Origin: Arcanobacterium phocisimile | GTDB taxonomy: Bacteria; Actinomycetota; Actinomycetes; Actinomycetales; Actinomycetaceae | NCBI RefSeq assembly: GCF_016904675.1 | Contig: NZ_CP070228.1 | Coordinates: 1,550,001-1,614,000 of the forward strand | Direction: 5' to 3' | DNA: 64,000 bases | Shown here: positions 45,557 through 54,025 of the stretch, piece by piece | How the letters are laid out: each line of letters starts with the position of its first letter | Position numbering within the stretch: the stretch's first letter is position 1 | Notes under the pieces: model-generated | Told to the model about the DNA's origin: nothing | What the model saw: the letters and a program-made list of their open reading frames with translations, nothing else | The model's database searches: none | Translations under genes and position numbers: made by a program

Positions 45557-46237
45557 TCACTGTGTTTCGAAGCGGAAACCCATACCTCGTACGGTAGAAA
45601 TATAATGCGGTTCGCTGACGTCTTCACCTAGCTTGCGGCGCAACCACGAAATGTGCATGTCGAGCTTTTTGGTTGATGTTTCGACGTCTTTGCCCCACAT
45701 CGTTGACATGAGGGTCTCACGTGAAACCACAGAGCCCGCTGAGCGCAACAAAATGGTCAAAAGCTCAAACTCTTTGCCGGTCAACTGAAGCTCTTCGTCA
45801 CCGAGATATGCACGATGGGCGCCGATATCGACAGAGACGTCTTGGGCTTTGAGCATGCCGGTAGCTTCTTCATGAGGCGAGGTACGGCGCAATAGTGCCC
45901 GCACTCGAGCCAATAACTCGGCCAAACGGAAAGGTTTTGTTACGTAGTCATCAGCACCGGCGTCGAGACCGACAACCATATCAACTTCTTCAGCACGCGC
46001 AGTCAAGATCAAAATTGGGAACGATTGCCCCGCGGTGCGTGCGGCACGTGCAACATCCAGTCCATCCACGTCTGGTAAACCTAGATCGAGAACCATGAGG
46101 TCGATCGAGGAGGAGACCAGATCAATAGCTGCCTGCCCGTTATCGACGGCGGTCACATCATAACCTTCACGGGTAAAGGCTCGCACGAGCGGTCCAGAAA
46201 TAGCCGCATCATCTTCGACAATAAGTACTTTAGTCAT
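45557..46237 (-). CDS. OmpR-family response regulator
   Basis: A 226-residue regulator with the acidic pocket VEDDAAIS, phospho-Asp in LMVLDLGLPDVDG, Lys in VTKPF and a winged-helix domain (GSVVSRETLMSTMWG). I start at the ATG at 46237 (MTKVLIVEDD); a TTG two codons earlier is less likely. It precedes its kinase on the same strand. It is distinct from MtrA, so the window encodes two complete two-component systems. Confidence 0.94.
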   Translation of the reverse strand: MTKVLIVEDDAAISGPLVRAFTREGYDVTAVDNGQAAIDLVSSSIDLMVLDLGLPDVDGLDVARAARTAGQSFPILILTARAEEVDMVVGLDAGADDYVTKPFRLAELLARVRALLRRTSPHEEATGMLKAQDVSVDIGAHRAYLGDEELQLTGKEFELLTILLRSAGSVVSRETLMSTMWGKDVETSTKKLDMHISWLRRKLGEDVSEPHYISTVRGMGFRFETQ

Positions 46238-46323
46238 ATCCAATTCCCTGCTTATGTAGAAACACCAGCTTAGCCTAGTAAACCGCTACTATCTATAGTA
46301 AAGGAACATTCAACTTTTTGTGG

Positions 46324-47376
46324 TCAGGATCCTGAACTTTTTTCCACAAATAATTGAGCGGCGTCTATATTACCAATGCCTTGCAGATCTGGAGAACCGA
46401 AGGGTTCAATCCGATAGGCTCGCTCATTGGCTTTCATCAACGCCTCAGCAGTGCTGCGATCGACAAGAATTCCACCGACAGGAGCGACTGAGCATAGGCG
46501 CGACGCCAGGTTGACCTTGGGCCCAAATACGTCGCCAAAACGCGAGACCAAACCGCCCCATACCAACGATGCACGCACTTGCGGCATCCCTGGAGTTTCA
46601 TCCAGAGCTTGAACAATTTCCGAAACGACTGTGGCACCGATTTCTAAATCATCGGAAATATATAGGACCGCATCACCAACCGTTTTCACGACCCGTGCAC
46701 CGTAGGACGAGATGACATCTCGGGAGGTGAACTCAAAGGTCTGGATAAAATCGACGAGTTGGTGGGGAGATAATTCGCCTGAACGCTGAGTAAATGAGAC
46801 CAGATCAACAAACCCCACTGCTCGGGTAAGTGGCATAGCATCTTCCCCGTGATACGACATACCTTCTAGTTCAACTTCAGTTCGTCGCAAGAATGCAGTC
46901 AGGTGGCGGCGCCATGCGTATTTGGTTTGGTAGACCAAGAATTGTTCATAATCTTGGATGTGGTCTAAAACCCAGTAGCGCGCCGAGACTTCATCTAATC
47001 CGTATCTATTTTCTGCTTCCTCAACTAGAGCTTCATACTGCCACAACACAATCCGATCTGCGAGATGCGACTGTGCGCGGATAAGCGAATTTTGTGTATC
47101 CTCATCCATTTTTCCACGCTCGACGAAATCTTGGTGCGCGCGCATCACATCGATGTCATATTCAGTGAAAAGGACCGATTCAGCATTGCTAATGTATGGG
47201 AAACCCATTGCACGCCAAAAACGTCGCACAGAATCGACATCCATTCCAGCGAGCTCTGCGGCTTGATGGACAGCGTATTTCGGGGCGCCACCTAAGAGCC
47301 GTCGAGCATGTTTTTCGACGGTGGTGAGTTCATCCTCCTGCGGAGAATTCGGTGTGTTTTGTATCACATCAACCAC
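46324..47376 (-). CDS. Class III adenylate/guanylate cyclase with N-terminal regulatory domain
   Basis: The C-terminal half is a class III cyclase homology domain. Metal-binding Asp191 is in VGFVDLVSFT and Asp235 in VKTVGDAV. K231 is at the base-recognition position, and D282, N289 and R293 lie in GDVFGPKVNLASRL. These residues fit an active enzyme, more likely adenylate than guanylate. The N-terminal ~180 residues are mostly helical with a possible HTH-like start and resemble the regulatory half of the mycobacterial pH-responsive cyclase Rv1264; this is inference. No transmembrane segment. The GTG start lacks a ribosome site. Confidence 0.88.
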   Translation of the reverse strand: MVDVIQNTPNSPQEDELTTVEKHARRLLGGAPKYAVHQAAELAGMDVDSVRRFWRAMGFPYISNAESVLFTEYDIDVMRAHQDFVERGKMDEDTQNSLIRAQSHLADRIVLWQYEALVEEAENRYGLDEVSARYWVLDHIQDYEQFLVYQTKYAWRRHLTAFLRRTEVELEGMSYHGEDAMPLTRAVGFVDLVSFTQRSGELSPHQLVDFIQTFEFTSRDVISSYGARVVKTVGDAVLYISDDLEIGATVVSEIVQALDETPGMPQVRASLVWGGLVSRFGDVFGPKVNLASRLCSVAPVGGILVDRSTAEALMKANERAYRIEPFGSPDLQGIGNIDAAQLFVEKSSGS

Positions 47377-47460
47377 TTTAGCAACTAATTCTCAATATTT
47401 GAAGAGATTTCCACAATCAATATTGCAACTCCCCTAGATTACTACGATTTCATTCTTGCC

Positions 47461-47497
47461 GGGTACCTGCACACTGGGTACCGGTAAACTTAATGTT
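47461..47497 (+). promoter_or_regulatory. Leaderless-type promoter with duplicated GGGTACC
   Basis: TAAACT (47485-47490) lies 7 nt before the ATG at 47498, the same arrangement as at 35552-35567. No Shine-Dalgarno sequence is present. GGGTACC occurs twice just upstream, at 47461-47467 and 47476-47482, 15 bp apart, and could be a regulator site overlapping the promoter. Confidence 0.5.
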
Positions 47498-49162
47498 ATG
47501 ACTCGACAATTATCACGCATTGACCAGTTAGCGAACGACTACGCCCAAAAAGTCCTTGACCACTCGCCTGAATCAGTAACCTCGTTAGGTTTACCCGGCG
47601 CCGATGAATCAACCTATTCGGACTACTCGCCTCGCGGTTTGGAACAGATAGCCGATATCCAACGCACCACGCTTCGCGAGCTTGAGACCCTCACCCCAGT
47701 TGACGACGTCGATCGGGTCACAGTAGCTGCGATGAACGAACGCCTCGGGCTCGAACTTGAACTTTTCGATGCCAAGGAGTTTGGCGACCTGAACAACATC
47801 ACGACACCCTTGCAAGGGGTGGCAGAAATTTTCGATCTCATGCCTACCTCGACGCAAGAAGACTGGAAACTCATCGCAGCTCGGTTACGTGCAGTACCAC
47901 AAGCACTTAAGGGCTGGCAGCAAACTCTTTCGTTGCGCGCCCAAAGCGGACCTGCGAACGCCACTCGCCAGATCGAGCTAGCTGTTGCCGAAGCCAAGGC
48001 TGTCGCCAGCGACTCCTCTGCACTAGCTGGCCTTGCACAACGCGGTGCAGCCGCCTATCCACAACTAGCTGAAGAACTCTCCGAAGCCTCAAAGCTGGCA
48101 CGCGCAGCATACGGCGAACTCTCTGAGTTCATCGCAACCGAAATCGCTCCCTACGGCAGCGAGAAAGACGCCTTCGGCCGCGAACGCTATGAGCGTCGGA
48201 TCCGCCAATATGTCGGCGCGAAGCTCGACCTCGATGAGACCTACGAGTGGGGTGTCGCCGAACTCGATCGGATCGTCACTGAACAAGCTCGAATTTCTGC
48301 GAAACTTTACGGTCCCGGCGTGAGTGTTACCGAAGCAATGGAGCGGCTCAACAACGATCCCACCCGCCAGTTACATGGTAAAGATGCCTTGCAACAATGG
48401 ATGCAAGGCATCTCTGACCAGGCTCTTGACGATCTTGCAGGGACGCACTTTGACATTCCACGTCCGATGAAAAAGATCGAGTGCATGCTTGCACCCTCAG
48501 GCACTGGCGCTATTTATTACACGGGGCCATCTGACGATTTCTCCCGTCCTGGTCGGATGTGGTGGTCTGTTCCAGATGGCACCGAAACTTTCACCACGTG
48601 GCAAGAAAAGACCACCGTCTACCACGAGGGCGTTCCAGGTCACCACCTTCAAATCGGTTACACTACCTACCTGCGCGAACAACTCAACACTTGGCGCCGT
48701 AATTTCTGTTGGGTCTCGGGGCATGGCGAAGGCTGGGCACTGTATGCTGAGGGATTGATGCGCGAGCTAGGCTACATGGATGAGCCTGGTGACTATATGG
48801 GTGTTCTCGACGCCGAGCGGCTACGTGCCTCACGTGTTGTCCTCGATATCGGCGTTCATCTGGAAAAGCCAGCTCCGGTGCAATACCAGCACATTAATCC
48901 CGTATGGAACCGTGACGTTGCCTGGCAGTTCTTACAAGATAACGTCGCCATGGAGCGCTCGTTTTTACAGTTTGAGCTCAACCGCTACCTCGGCTGGGCA
49001 GGTCAGGCTCCGTCATACAAGATCGGCCATCGCATGTGGAAAAACCTACGTGCTGAAGCTGAACAGCGGCAAGGTTCTAAGTTCAGTCTCAAAGACTGGC
49101 ACACCCAAGCTCTCTCGCTCGGTTCTGTGGGACTCGACGTGTTGCGTGAGGCGTTGGCGTGA
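47498..49162 (+). CDS. DUF885-family zinc peptidase-like protein
   Basis: DUF885 proteins are predicted zinc metallopeptidases. The core site HEGVPGHH is followed by a second conserved segment HGEGWALYAE, so both metal ligands and the base are in place. The 554-residue protein has no signal peptide or membrane helix and is probably cytoplasmic. I start at 47498 (MTRQLSRIDQL) because the preceding frame runs through the promoter. The maf gene begins inside its last codons (GTGA overlap), so the two are coupled. Substrate unknown. Confidence 0.9.
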   Translation: MTRQLSRIDQLANDYAQKVLDHSPESVTSLGLPGADESTYSDYSPRGLEQIADIQRTTLRELETLTPVDDVDRVTVAAMNERLGLELELFDAKEFGDLNNITTPLQGVAEIFDLMPTSTQEDWKLIAARLRAVPQALKGWQQTLSLRAQSGPANATRQIELAVAEAKAVASDSSALAGLAQRGAAAYPQLAEELSEASKLARAAYGELSEFIATEIAPYGSEKDAFGRERYERRIRQYVGAKLDLDETYEWGVAELDRIVTEQARISAKLYGPGVSVTEAMERLNNDPTRQLHGKDALQQWMQGISDQALDDLAGTHFDIPRPMKKIECMLAPSGTGAIYYTGPSDDFSRPGRMWWSVPDGTETFTTWQEKTTVYHEGVPGHHLQIGYTTYLREQLNTWRRNFCWVSGHGEGWALYAEGLMRELGYMDEPGDYMGVLDAERLRASRVVLDIGVHLEKPAPVQYQHINPVWNRDVAWQFLQDNVAMERSFLQFELNRYLGWAGQAPSYKIGHRMWKNLRAEAEQRQGSKFSLKDWHTQALSLGSVGLDVLREALA

Positions 49163-49848
49163 AAAAACTGCTTTTAGGTTCTGCTTCACCAGCACGTAAA
49201 CAGACACTCATCAACGCAGGTATCCATCCGCAGGTGATGATCGCCGATCTCGACGAAGAAGGCCTGCTTGAGCAATTTCGCAGAGCTCATCCGTCGTTAG
49301 CCAGAGGTGAACTTGCGCGCACCCAAGTTCAGCTTCTCGCTACACGCAAAGCTGAGACGATTTACGCATCCCTCCTCGACAGTCACTCGCCCGATAGTGT
49401 GCAACCGAACATCGGTACACAACCGTCATGTGACGTGATTGTTGGTTGTGATTCGATGCTAGAAATGAATGGCATCATTGTGGGCAAACCACATACCTCG
49501 GAGATTGCCCGGGAACGCTTGCGCGCTATGAGCGGTAACGCGGGATACCTACATACCGGACACTGCGTGATCGATACCGCCACTGGGAAGCTCGCGCAGG
49601 GCGTATCAACGGCTGTTGTGTATATTGCTCATCTGAGTGATGCGGATATTGACGCCTATATTCGCACCGGCGAACCACTTCATGTTGCTGGATCATTCAC
49701 AGTTGACGGTTTTGGCGGCCCGTTCGTCGAAAGTATTGAAGGTGACTATCACGGCATTGTGGGCATCTCGTTGCCGCTGTTGCGTTCACTCCTTACCGAG
49801 CTAGGTCATTCAATCACAGAATTTTGGGCCATCGGAGATCTGTCATGA
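49159..49848 (+). CDS. maf: Maf-family nucleoside triphosphate pyrophosphatase
   Basis: Maf proteins hydrolyse non-canonical or canonical NTPs to NMPs and are linked to septum control. The N-terminal LLLGSASPARKQTL motif is diagnostic, VGCDSMLEMNG holds the catalytic Asp, and GKP plus GSFTVDGFGGPFVESIEGDY complete the site. At 229 residues it is slightly longer than E. coli Maf, with an insertion near residues 70-90. The GTG start overlaps the DUF885 stop by 4 nt. Confidence 0.93.
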   Translation: MKKLLLGSASPARKQTLINAGIHPQVMIADLDEEGLLEQFRRAHPSLARGELARTQVQLLATRKAETIYASLLDSHSPDSVQPNIGTQPSCDVIVGCDSMLEMNGIIVGKPHTSEIARERLRAMSGNAGYLHTGHCVIDTATGKLAQGVSTAVVYIAHLSDADIDAYIRTGEPLHVAGSFTVDGFGGPFVESIEGDYHGIVGISLPLLRSLLTELGHSITEFWAIGDLS

Positions 49849-49886
49849 CTCATCGGTAGCAACCGATCTGCCGAAGCTGACGGCCG

Positions 49887-49949
49887 TGAAAACTGACTGT
49901 GGGGCTCACAACGACGAAAGTCATTGCGAGCCCCACGTGCTCGTTTTCA
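49887..49949. terminator. Nested hairpin between convergent maf and gltA
   Basis: Inner arms GTGGGGCTC / GAGCCCCAC (49899-49907 with 49928-49936) are nested in outer arms TGAAAAC / GTTTTCA (49887-49893 with 49943-49949). The A/T-rich outer arms give short T-runs on both strands, suiting bidirectional termination. Confidence 0.65.
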
Positions 49950-49999
49950 GCCTGACAAGCCTCAACTACAGCAAGCGAAGTCTCAGCCGTTAACGCCTA

Positions 50000-51331
50000 T
50001 CACACCCGGTAGTCGATTGGTTCGTGGAATCCCGAGTAGCTCTCCGAACGCTCCGCCATCGGCACCCAGTCACGCGCTTGGGCGCCGATATAAACCTGCC
50101 GTGGCCGGCCGATGCGCTGAGTTGGATCGTCTACTAACTCATGGTATTGCGCAATCCATCCGGGCAGGCGGCCTAGGGCAAACAGCGGGGTGAACATTTT
50201 TGTTGGGAACCCCATCGCCTTGTAAATAAGTCCCGTGTAAAAATCAACATTCGGATAGAGGTTACGTTCCACAAAATAGTCATCTTCCAAGGCGATTTGT
50301 TCAAGCTCGCGAGCCATATCGAATAATTCTTCATCACCGTACAAGGCGCCAAGAATATCGTCTGCGAGTTCCTTAACAATCGTGGCGCGCGGATCATAAT
50401 TCTTGTAGACCCGGTGTCCGAACCCCATGAGTTTAACGTTATTCTTCTTGTCTTTAACCTGGGTGACGAAGTCCTTAATCGGAGTCCCACTTTCCCGCAG
50501 ATGGTCAAGCATAGACAAAACCGCTTCGTTGGCACCGCCATGCAATGGGCCCGAGAGCGCACCCACCCCGGCTGCAATCGATGCATAAATATTAGCGTGG
50601 GCTGAACCGACCAGTCGGACGGTCGACGTCGAACAATTCTGTTCGTGGTCTGCGTGGAGGATGAAGAGTTTATCAAGCGCATTAACAATAGTTGGATCCA
50701 CGTCGTGGTTTTGGTAGGGCAACGCAAACGTCATGCGAATGAAATCTTCAGTGTACGACTTCGACGAATCTGGATAAAGCAACGGCAAACCCGTCGATCG
50801 CTTCGAAATGTAGGCAATCATCGTTGGTAACTTTGCCAACAACAGTACCGAAGCGAGGTTGCGTTGTTCTTTGTCTTGCGGATCTAGCGTGTCTTGGTAG
50901 TAAGTACCCAATCCTGCTACGCCAGCTTGCAGGATTGACATCGGGTGACCTGAGGACGGGAAGGCAGTGAAGAACGACCGAAAATCTTCATGCAACAAGG
51001 TATGCCGTTTGATACCACGAGTGAACTTCGACAGCGACTCGACATCCGGTAGCTGTCCGTAGATCAGCAAGTAGGCAACTTCAAGGAAGGAACAATGAGC
51101 AGCTAATTGCTCGATAGGGTAACCGCGATACCGGAGAATTCCGGCGTCACCGTCGATATAGGTGATCTCCGAAGCACACGAAGCGGTGTTAGTGAACCCT
51201 GGATCTAGCGTTACTGTTCCTGTTGTCGAAAGGAGGGAATTGATTTTGAATCCGTCATTTCCTGACACTGCGCGGACGCGTTCCAGTTCGAGCTCCTGGC
51301 CATCCACGTTGAGGTGCGCGTTGTTGGGCAT
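50000..51331 (-). CDS. gltA: Citrate synthase
   Basis: The enzyme condenses acetyl-CoA and oxaloacetate, the entry step of the TCA cycle. Catalytic motifs are clear: HADHEQN, GPLHGGANEAV, GFGHRVYKNYDPRA and the catalytic Asp in VDFYTG. The 443-residue length and the N-terminal beta-domain (ITYIDGDAGILRYRGYPIEQL) fit the type II, GltA-like enzyme. It is monocistronic, between the maf terminator and fdxA. Confidence 0.96.
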   Translation of the reverse strand: MPNNAHLNVDGQELELERVRAVSGNDGFKINSLLSTTGTVTLDPGFTNTASCASEITYIDGDAGILRYRGYPIEQLAAHCSFLEVAYLLIYGQLPDVESLSKFTRGIKRHTLLHEDFRSFFTAFPSSGHPMSILQAGVAGLGTYYQDTLDPQDKEQRNLASVLLLAKLPTMIAYISKRSTGLPLLYPDSSKSYTEDFIRMTFALPYQNHDVDPTIVNALDKLFILHADHEQNCSTSTVRLVGSAHANIYASIAAGVGALSGPLHGGANEAVLSMLDHLRESGTPIKDFVTQVKDKKNNVKLMGFGHRVYKNYDPRATIVKELADDILGALYGDEELFDMARELEQIALEDDYFVERNLYPNVDFYTGLIYKAMGFPTKMFTPLFALGRLPGWIAQYHELVDDPTQRIGRPRQVYIGAQARDWVPMAERSESYSGFHEPIDYRV

Positions 51332-51442
51332 AATGCGTCTCCTTAGCTTTCCTTACCGCTCAACATCGAAACGGTGCGATATAAGACACATTACAACACT
51401 TCACAAAAAATGTTTTGATATTGAGATAAAAGCAAAAGTAAA

Positions 51443-51484
51443 TCCCTAGGCCAAGATTAGCTAACTGCAACCTTCACCTAGGGA
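51443..51484 (-). terminator. Terminator after fdxA
   Basis: Arms TCCCTAGG / CCTAGGGA (51443-51450 with 51477-51484) enclose a 26-nt loop. The minus strand then continues TTTACTTTTGCTTTT. The hairpin begins 10 nt past the fdxA stop. The short stem and T-rich tail make this a moderate candidate. Confidence 0.55.
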
Positions 51485-51493
51485 CGTCGGCGA

Positions 51494-51817
51494 TTAATCG
51501 TTGATACCCTGCGGTAAATTGGCGATAATCGGATGGTCTTTTGCTACCGGACCAAGCTTCGTAGCTCCACCCGGCGAGCCGAGGTCATCAAAGAACTCAA
51601 CATTTGCCCGGTAATATTCACTCCACTCTGCCGGTACATCGTCTTCATAATAGATGGCTTCAGTAGGGCACACTGGTTCGCAAGCGCCACAATCCACGCA
51701 CTCATCCGGGTGAATATACAGTGAACGTTCGCCTTCATAGATGCAATCGACTGGACATTCATCAACGCATGCCCGATCTTTAACATCAACACATGGCAAT
51801 GCGATTACGTAAGTCAT
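51494..51817 (-). CDS. fdxA: Ferredoxin, 7Fe type
   Basis: A 107-residue ferredoxin whose N-terminal half carries the iron-sulfur ligands: CVDVKDRACVDECPVDC, with the spacing for a [3Fe-4S] cluster, and CVDCGACEPVCP for a [4Fe-4S] cluster. The C-terminal extension is typical of actinobacterial FdxA. AGAGGAAC precedes the ATG, and GATAAT about 30 nt upstream may be its -10. A likely electron partner of the FprA-type reductase at 27142, though not adjacent. Confidence 0.95.
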   Translation of the reverse strand: MTYVIALPCVDVKDRACVDECPVDCIYEGERSLYIHPDECVDCGACEPVCPTEAIYYEDDVPAEWSEYYRANVEFFDDLGSPGGATKLGPVAKDHPIIANLPQGIND

Positions 51818-51930
51818 GAGTTCCTCTTTCTATTCGTTACGCTGGTTCAATTATCTGCCCTTATCCGTCGTTTTGCCACCGGGCGCTAACTTGGGTGAGG
51901 TGATCTAGTTAATTCTTAAGTACCAATCAT

Positions 51931-53619
51931 TCATTGGCATCGCACCTGCGGAAGGGCATCATAGTGGACCGTATGTTGAGAGTCTTCTACAACCTCGCCA
52001 TTAAGCGTCACCGTACGTCCGACATCAACGGAGAAGCCATCTTTGGAATATGTCGACGGCTCACAGTCTGCAGCTGGATTGATTTCGGTTTGCGCTTTAA
52101 CAATTCCATACGGTTGACCTTGATGGACCTGAACATCAAAATACTTCGTCGACCACAGGCGAGTTGTCACATTCGAACCATGAACAAACGATTCAACAAC
52201 CACACCGTATGGCGTGGTGTTCTTCCACTTCACAAAGATCTGATCGTACCAGATCGTCGATTCTAGGCCTCGTGGGTAGCGATCATAGTAAACCGAGTGC
52301 GGCGTGTGAGCCACATCTTCAAGCCCAGCACGATACCCCACATTGAATATGTTTGTGGCAAGTTGCGACAATCCACCACCTAACGCAGTAGACGGGAAAC
52401 CATCAACAAGCACACCGGAGGATACAAATCCTCGTGATTCCTCTAACGGACCAAGCGCAGTTTGCAAGTCGAAGGTCTCCCCTGGCCTAACCAACGTGTT
52501 AGTGACATATTTCGAACCTACAATAAGATTCGTGGTTCGTACCGGGTCTGAAGTTAACGGCGTTGTTATTTCCGAAACAACTTCGGTGACACCCAAACCT
52601 TGTGCATCAGCGGTAGAAAGTTCGGGCTTGACCACGTCGATCGGCACAGTGATTGTGCGATTACTGGTGTTAACTACATTTACTAAACGGGTAGTAAATT
52701 CTTCAATGTTTATCCCCTCACCGTCTTGCGAATCAACGATATGCACCGCAGAGTTCTCGATAGATATCGTTGCGTCTTTCGCCGGGAGAAGAAGGCCAGG
52801 CTTTGCTGCGTCAACTAGTCCCATCAGTTTGTCATTATCGACACCGACGGAGAACGTAGCAGCATCGTGACCGATCACTAGTATCTGCGCTACCTGACCG
52901 CCAGAGAGTTCAATAAGTTCTTCTTTGAGCTCTAGTGATAACGGTTGGGAGATCAGTGGCTCAATCATTGCGTCAACAAAATCTTGGGCAGCCTCAGTGG
53001 TTATTTCAGGTTTGTGAACTGTCGCTGGCAGTGTCAAAACCTCGCTTCCGGAGAACCATTCCTGCGTCACGGTATCAATTGCAGAATCGATATCTAGAAT
53101 GATACCGTCGTGCGATTCCGTAACAGTTGCCTGCCCTTGTTCGAGAGATATTTCGGCGTTAACCGGCTCTAGGACAGTTTGCTCGGCGATCGCCGTCAGT
53201 GAATTCGTTAAATTCTCTTGATTAGCAGTGACAACCGCTGAGCCGTTCTCACCACCAAAAATATCGCGCCACAAGCGTATCGGGTTCAAGGAGAATCCAG
53301 TATATCTCTCGAGTGTGGCATCATAGTCGATGGCTAGTTCTACACCGGCAGGATCAAACGTAACCGGTTCTGCCTCAGTTTGGGCTAACTGAACTGGGCG
53401 GGATTGGGCGAGTAGCGGTTCAAGTTCACTTGCGAGCGCTTCGCGCGCTTGTTCTTGGGTGAGCCCAGAAACGTCAACACCCGAGACTTTGGTGTTGTTC
53501 GGAATATAACCAGAAAATGAATACGCCATGCCGAGATAGAGCAAGACGACGAGTACTGCGAAACCTGCACCGATTTTCTTTAGCGAGATATTCGGTAGGT
53601 TAAGTGCGTTAATGGGCAC
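51931..53619 (-). CDS. VanW-family protein with peptidoglycan-binding-type domains
   Basis: A 562-residue protein with an N-terminal transmembrane anchor (FAVLVVLLYLGMAYSF) and a large extracellular part. Two repeats of the PG_binding_4 kind lead to the VanW domain: RPGETFDLQTALGPL, GGGLSQLATNIFNVGYRAGL and EDVAHTPHSVYY. VanW domains are common in Gram-positive envelope proteins and are not by themselves vancomycin resistance genes; no VanA, VanH or VanX is nearby. The GTG start has AGGAG 9 nt upstream. It follows a small membrane protein by 6 nt, in an operon after typA. Confidence 0.9.
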   Translation of the reverse strand: MPINALNLPNISLKKIGAGFAVLVVLLYLGMAYSFSGYIPNNTKVSGVDVSGLTQEQAREALASELEPLLAQSRPVQLAQTEAEPVTFDPAGVELAIDYDATLERYTGFSLNPIRLWRDIFGGENGSAVVTANQENLTNSLTAIAEQTVLEPVNAEISLEQGQATVTESHDGIILDIDSAIDTVTQEWFSGSEVLTLPATVHKPEITTEAAQDFVDAMIEPLISQPLSLELKEELIELSGGQVAQILVIGHDAATFSVGVDNDKLMGLVDAAKPGLLLPAKDATISIENSAVHIVDSQDGEGINIEEFTTRLVNVVNTSNRTITVPIDVVKPELSTADAQGLGVTEVVSEITTPLTSDPVRTTNLIVGSKYVTNTLVRPGETFDLQTALGPLEESRGFVSSGVLVDGFPSTALGGGLSQLATNIFNVGYRAGLEDVAHTPHSVYYDRYPRGLESTIWYDQIFVKWKNTTPYGVVVESFVHGSNVTTRLWSTKYFDVQVHQGQPYGIVKAQTEINPAADCEPSTYSKDGFSVDVGRTVTLNGEVVEDSQHTVHYDALPQVRCQ

Positions 53620-53625
53620 GATACT

Positions 53626-54018
53626 TTACTCCTCGTTCCGCGTTTCATTCACAACCGTAGCACCACTTCCACCTGCCCGATCGGTGCGTCCGAAGAATCT
53701 ATCTATCAGTACTGGCAACCATAACGCAACAGAGCAAAGCAACAACCACACATCATCGGCCCACGCGTAATCAGTGTAGAGGGCGATATTTGCTGGCGGG
53801 AAGTACAAAAGCCAAACCGTCGCTACACAACCTACGAGCGCGTAGCAGACCCAGCCAAGCATGCCAGCCAAGCGCACAGTTAACCACGCTCCCGAAGCAA
53901 CAATTCCGGTTGCTAGAGCCAAACCGATCCACGGCTGGTCTAGTGGCCCAGAATAGGCCACTAGCGACATCACTGCCGATAACGCACCGAGAACAATTCC
54001 AGCGAGAACACGGATCAT
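53626..54018 (-). CDS. Small membrane protein with about four helices
   Basis: A 130-residue hydrophobic protein of unknown family. Segments near residues 3-22, 30-48, 52-72 and 85-103 look transmembrane, and the tail GRTDRAGGSGATVVNETRNEE is polar. I use the ATG at 54018 (MIRVLAGIVLG). A GTG at 54042 overlaps typA and adds eight residues. It lies directly after typA and before the VanW gene, so the three are probably co-transcribed. Confidence 0.7.
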   Translation of the reverse strand: MIRVLAGIVLGALSAVMSLVAYSGPLDQPWIGLALATGIVASGAWLTVRLAGMLGWVCYALVGCVATVWLLYFPPANIALYTDYAWADDVWLLLCSVALWLPVLIDRFFGRTDRAGGSGATVVNETRNEE

Positions 54019-54025
54019 GAGCTCG

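Noticed and set aside
45349-45627. 92-codon frame between the second response regulator and its kinase
   Set aside because: Overlaps both genes in another frame and has no ribosome site or domain.
51931-53619. Possible vancomycin resistance gene (VanW)
   Set aside because: The VanW domain alone does not confer resistance, and no ligase, dehydrogenase or dipeptidase partner is present.
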